Positions 14,400-15,515 of a DNA stretch of 15,515 nt are shown here, piece by piece. This DNA comes from CADEED01 sp036274075 (GTDB lineage: Bacteria; Pseudomonadota; Gammaproteobacteria; Steroidobacterales; Steroidobacteraceae). Made by a program: the position numbers and the translations under genes. The stretch is taken from assembly GCA_036274075.1 (NCBI GenBank), contig DASUGK010000107.1:1-15515 (forward strand). The letters are read 5' to 3'. The notes beneath the pieces were generated by a model, which was not told the DNA's origin, did not search any database, and was given only the letters and a program-made list of their open reading frames with translations. How positions within the stretch are numbered: position 1 is the stretch's first letter; every line of letters begins with the position of its first letter.

Positions 14400-14425
14400 A
14401 ATCGGGTGCAAATAAATCCGTCCCC
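14372..14425. repeat. 54-base hairpin repeat element with GGGGACAGATTTATTT arms
   Basis: Arms 14372-14397 and 14400-14425 pair at 25 of 26 positions around a two-base loop; the single mismatch is at 14378/14419. It lies between convergent mltA and the exported-protein gene, whose stop is at 14427. The left arm supplies the mltA stop. The outer GGGGACAGATTTATTT motif is one I recall as a widespread repeat in proteobacterial genomes, sometimes near REP-associated tyrosine transposase genes. No T-run follows the stem, so it is not a standard intrinsic terminator, although a hairpin this strong could still stop or protect converging transcripts. Confidence 0.85.
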
Positions 14426-14426
14426 A

Positions 14427-14951
14427 TCAGGACTTGATCCAGCCGCCGCAGCGGGCGGTCTTGTTCCACTGGCCGTTGATCTTTTCGAGGCGCAGCAGCG
14501 CGCCGGTCTCGCCGTTCTGATCGACGGCCAGCCAGGCATGCTGGTTATCGGGCCAGAAAATCACGCGTGACACCATCAGGTAGCGGAATCGCTCCAGCTT
14601 CTTGTGGCCGACCTTGAGTCCCGCCGGCTTCGCGACGTTGTTGTCGAACTCCACCGGCGACGACGTCAGCGCCTGCAGCTCCGACACCACGGCCTGGGCC
14701 TGCACGCGCGTCACGCCGCAGAACTGCGTGCGGTCCGGGTTCGAGATCGAGCTGGACACGTGCGCGCTGGTCGAGAAATCAGACTCGAAATAGAGGAAGT
14801 CGAAGGACTGCCCCGCGTCATTGTTGATGATCGCGGCCAGGCTCTGGACCACTTCCAGTTCTTCACCTAGGACCGGCTCTGAGGCGCGGGTAGCGCTACC
14901 GGCGACCAACATGAGCAAACCGGCGCGCAGGATCGAGCTCGCAATCTTCAT
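14427..14951 (-). CDS. exported protein, function unknown
   Basis: A 174-residue protein with a Sec signal: MKIASSILRAGLLMLVAGSA, with likely cleavage after TRA (residue 23), before SEPVLGEE. There is no lipobox cysteine, so it is a soluble periplasmic candidate. The mature part has two cysteines, Cys78 (QFCGVT) and Cys168 (ARCGGW), that could form a disulfide, and a C-terminal pattern of strands (RFRYLMVSRVIFWP, HAWLAVDQNGETGALLRLEK, then INGQWNK). I do not recognise a family. No clear ribosome-binding site precedes the ATG; instead a strong hairpin sits directly on it. It is transcribed leftward, with the 54-base repeat one base beyond its stop. Confidence 0.8.
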   Translation of the reverse strand: MKIASSILRAGLLMLVAGSATRASEPVLGEELEVVQSLAAIINNDAGQSFDFLYFESDFSTSAHVSSSISNPDRTQFCGVTRVQAQAVVSELQALTSSPVEFDNNVAKPAGLKVGHKKLERFRYLMVSRVIFWPDNQHAWLAVDQNGETGALLRLEKINGQWNKTARCGGWIKS

Positions 14952-14986
14952 GGCGCGAAGTTACGAAACGTCTAACTTCCGCGCCA
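14951..14986. promoter_or_regulatory. hairpin immediately upstream of the exported-protein start
   Basis: TGGCGCGAAGTTA (14951-14963) pairs with TAACTTCCGCGCCA (14973-14986), with one bulged base in the right arm and a nine-base loop. In the minus-strand message this stem ends on the A of the start codon, and no clear ribosome-binding site lies outside it. It may be an RNA hairpin controlling translation or a dimeric protein-binding site. Confidence 0.4.
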
Positions 14987-15071
14987 CCAACTACTTTCCA
15001 GATTGCGAACTGCGTCGGCCCCGCACCCTTTCGAGGCCGAGTTTTATTCATGCACCCATGAATTTTCCTGC

Positions 15072-15515
15072 TCAGGCAGCTTCCACGTAGTGGGATTTCC
15101 TATGCAGGAATTCCAGCACCCGCGCGCGCGATGCGATGTAGTTCGAGTCGCCGGCAAGTTCCAGCCGCTGGCGCGGGCGCGATAGCGCTACCTCGTGGAT
15201 TTCGCCGATGTGAGCCGCGGGCCCGTTGGTCATCATGACGATGCGGTCGGAAAGCAACACCGCCTCGTCCACGTCGTGGGTGATCATGAGCACGGTGTTG
15301 CCCAGTTCCGCGTGGATCTTCATGACCTCTTCCTGCAGGTGGGCGCGCGTGAGCGCGTCCAGCGCGCCGAAGGGCTCGTCCAGCAGCAGCACCTTGGGAC
15401 TCATCGCCAGCGCCCGCGCGATGCCGACGCGTTGCTTCATGCCGCCCGAGATCTCGCCGGGCCGCTTCTTCAGCGCGTGCGTCATGTGCACCAGCTCGAG
15501 GTTGCGCAGCGTCCA
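15072..15515 (-). CDS. ABC transporter ATP-binding protein, nitrate/nitrite/cyanate type (C-terminal part, 5' end beyond the right edge)
   Basis: The last 147 residues of an ABC ATPase; the start and Walker A lie beyond the right edge. Visible motifs are the signature ISGGMKQRVGIARAL, Walker B KVLLLDEPFGALDALTRAHL, which includes the D-loop, and the H-loop LMITHDVDEA. The tail DRIVMMTNGPAAHIGEI followed by LSRPRQRLELAGD is typical of the NrtC/NrtD/CmpD/CynD subgroup that powers uptake of nitrate, bicarbonate or cyanate, rather than the taurine or aliphatic sulfonate groups. It would act with a permease and a substrate-binding protein encoded further right. The stop at 15072 is followed by a 120-base gap that ends at the next gene; the only notable sequence there is a short palindrome at 15047-15062. 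Confidence 0.88.
   Translation of the reverse strand, partial: WTLRNLELVHMTHALKKRPGEISGGMKQRVGIARALAMSPKVLLLDEPFGALDALTRAHLQEEVMKIHAELGNTVLMITHDVDEAVLLSDRIVMMTNGPAAHIGEIHEVALSRPRQRLELAGDSNYIASRARVLEFLHRKSHYVEAA

Noticed and set aside
14372..14425. Hairpin element as a classical intrinsic terminator
   Set aside because: The stem is strong, but no T-run follows it on either strand. It is better described as a repeat element.
15047..15062. Palindrome TTCATG/CATGAA after the ABC ATPase gene as a transcription terminator
   Set aside because: The stem is only six pairs and AT-rich, and no T-run follows on the minus strand.
1..15515. CRISPR array, tRNA, rRNA, IS element or prophage
   Set aside because: No regularly spaced direct repeats, cloverleaf-like segments, transposase or integrase genes, or phage structural genes were found.

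Overview
The window is GC-rich (roughly two thirds G+C) and almost fully coding, on both strands. No gene-free stretch exceeds 125 bases. The gene set suggests a chromosomal segment of a gammaproteobacterium: an Lhr-family helicase, MltA, oligopeptidase B, histidine ammonia-lyase, many small lipoproteins, and a hairpin repeat whose GGGGACAGATTTATTT arm I recall as common in such genomes. A Xanthomonadales/Steroidobacter/Nevskia-like organism would fit, but that placement is inference because there is no rRNA or marker gene here. I see no phage, plasmid, IS transposase, CRISPR array, tRNA or rRNA.

Left part (1-5170): the 5' part of an Lhr-type DNA helicase gene runs leftward off the edge and carries an in-frame palindromic insertion. 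Next comes a leftward SRPBCC/AHSA1 gene, then a rightward series: a GNAT-like protein, a small lipoprotein, an MgtC/SapB membrane protein, a PNPOx-family flavoprotein, a second lipoprotein and a four-helix membrane protein. MgtC and PNPOx are tightly spaced. The last membrane gene converges on and overlaps a leftward XRE-type regulator.

Middle part (5112-10532): the XRE regulator is divergent from an FAD-linked oxidase. The oxidase is translationally coupled (GTGA overlap) to a small four-helix membrane protein. A palindrome with GGTATCG/CGATACC half-sites lies in the shared promoter region. The membrane gene runs 159 bases antisense into an NhaD/ArsB-type ion transporter. That transporter is translationally coupled (TGATG) behind histidine ammonia-lyase hutH on the minus strand.

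Right part (10533-15515): divergent from hutH is a likely operon of lipoprotein-type oligopeptidase B, a four-helix membrane protein and the lytic transglycosylase MltA. The last eight codons and the stop of mltA lie in a 54-base hairpin element. Beyond it are a leftward exported protein of unknown function and the 3' part of a nitrate-type ABC transporter ATPase gene cut by the right edge.

The palindromic element inside the helicase gene is the most unusual signal. I did not find convincing evidence of a new multi-gene system. Most of the window reads as ordinary core and peripheral chromosome.
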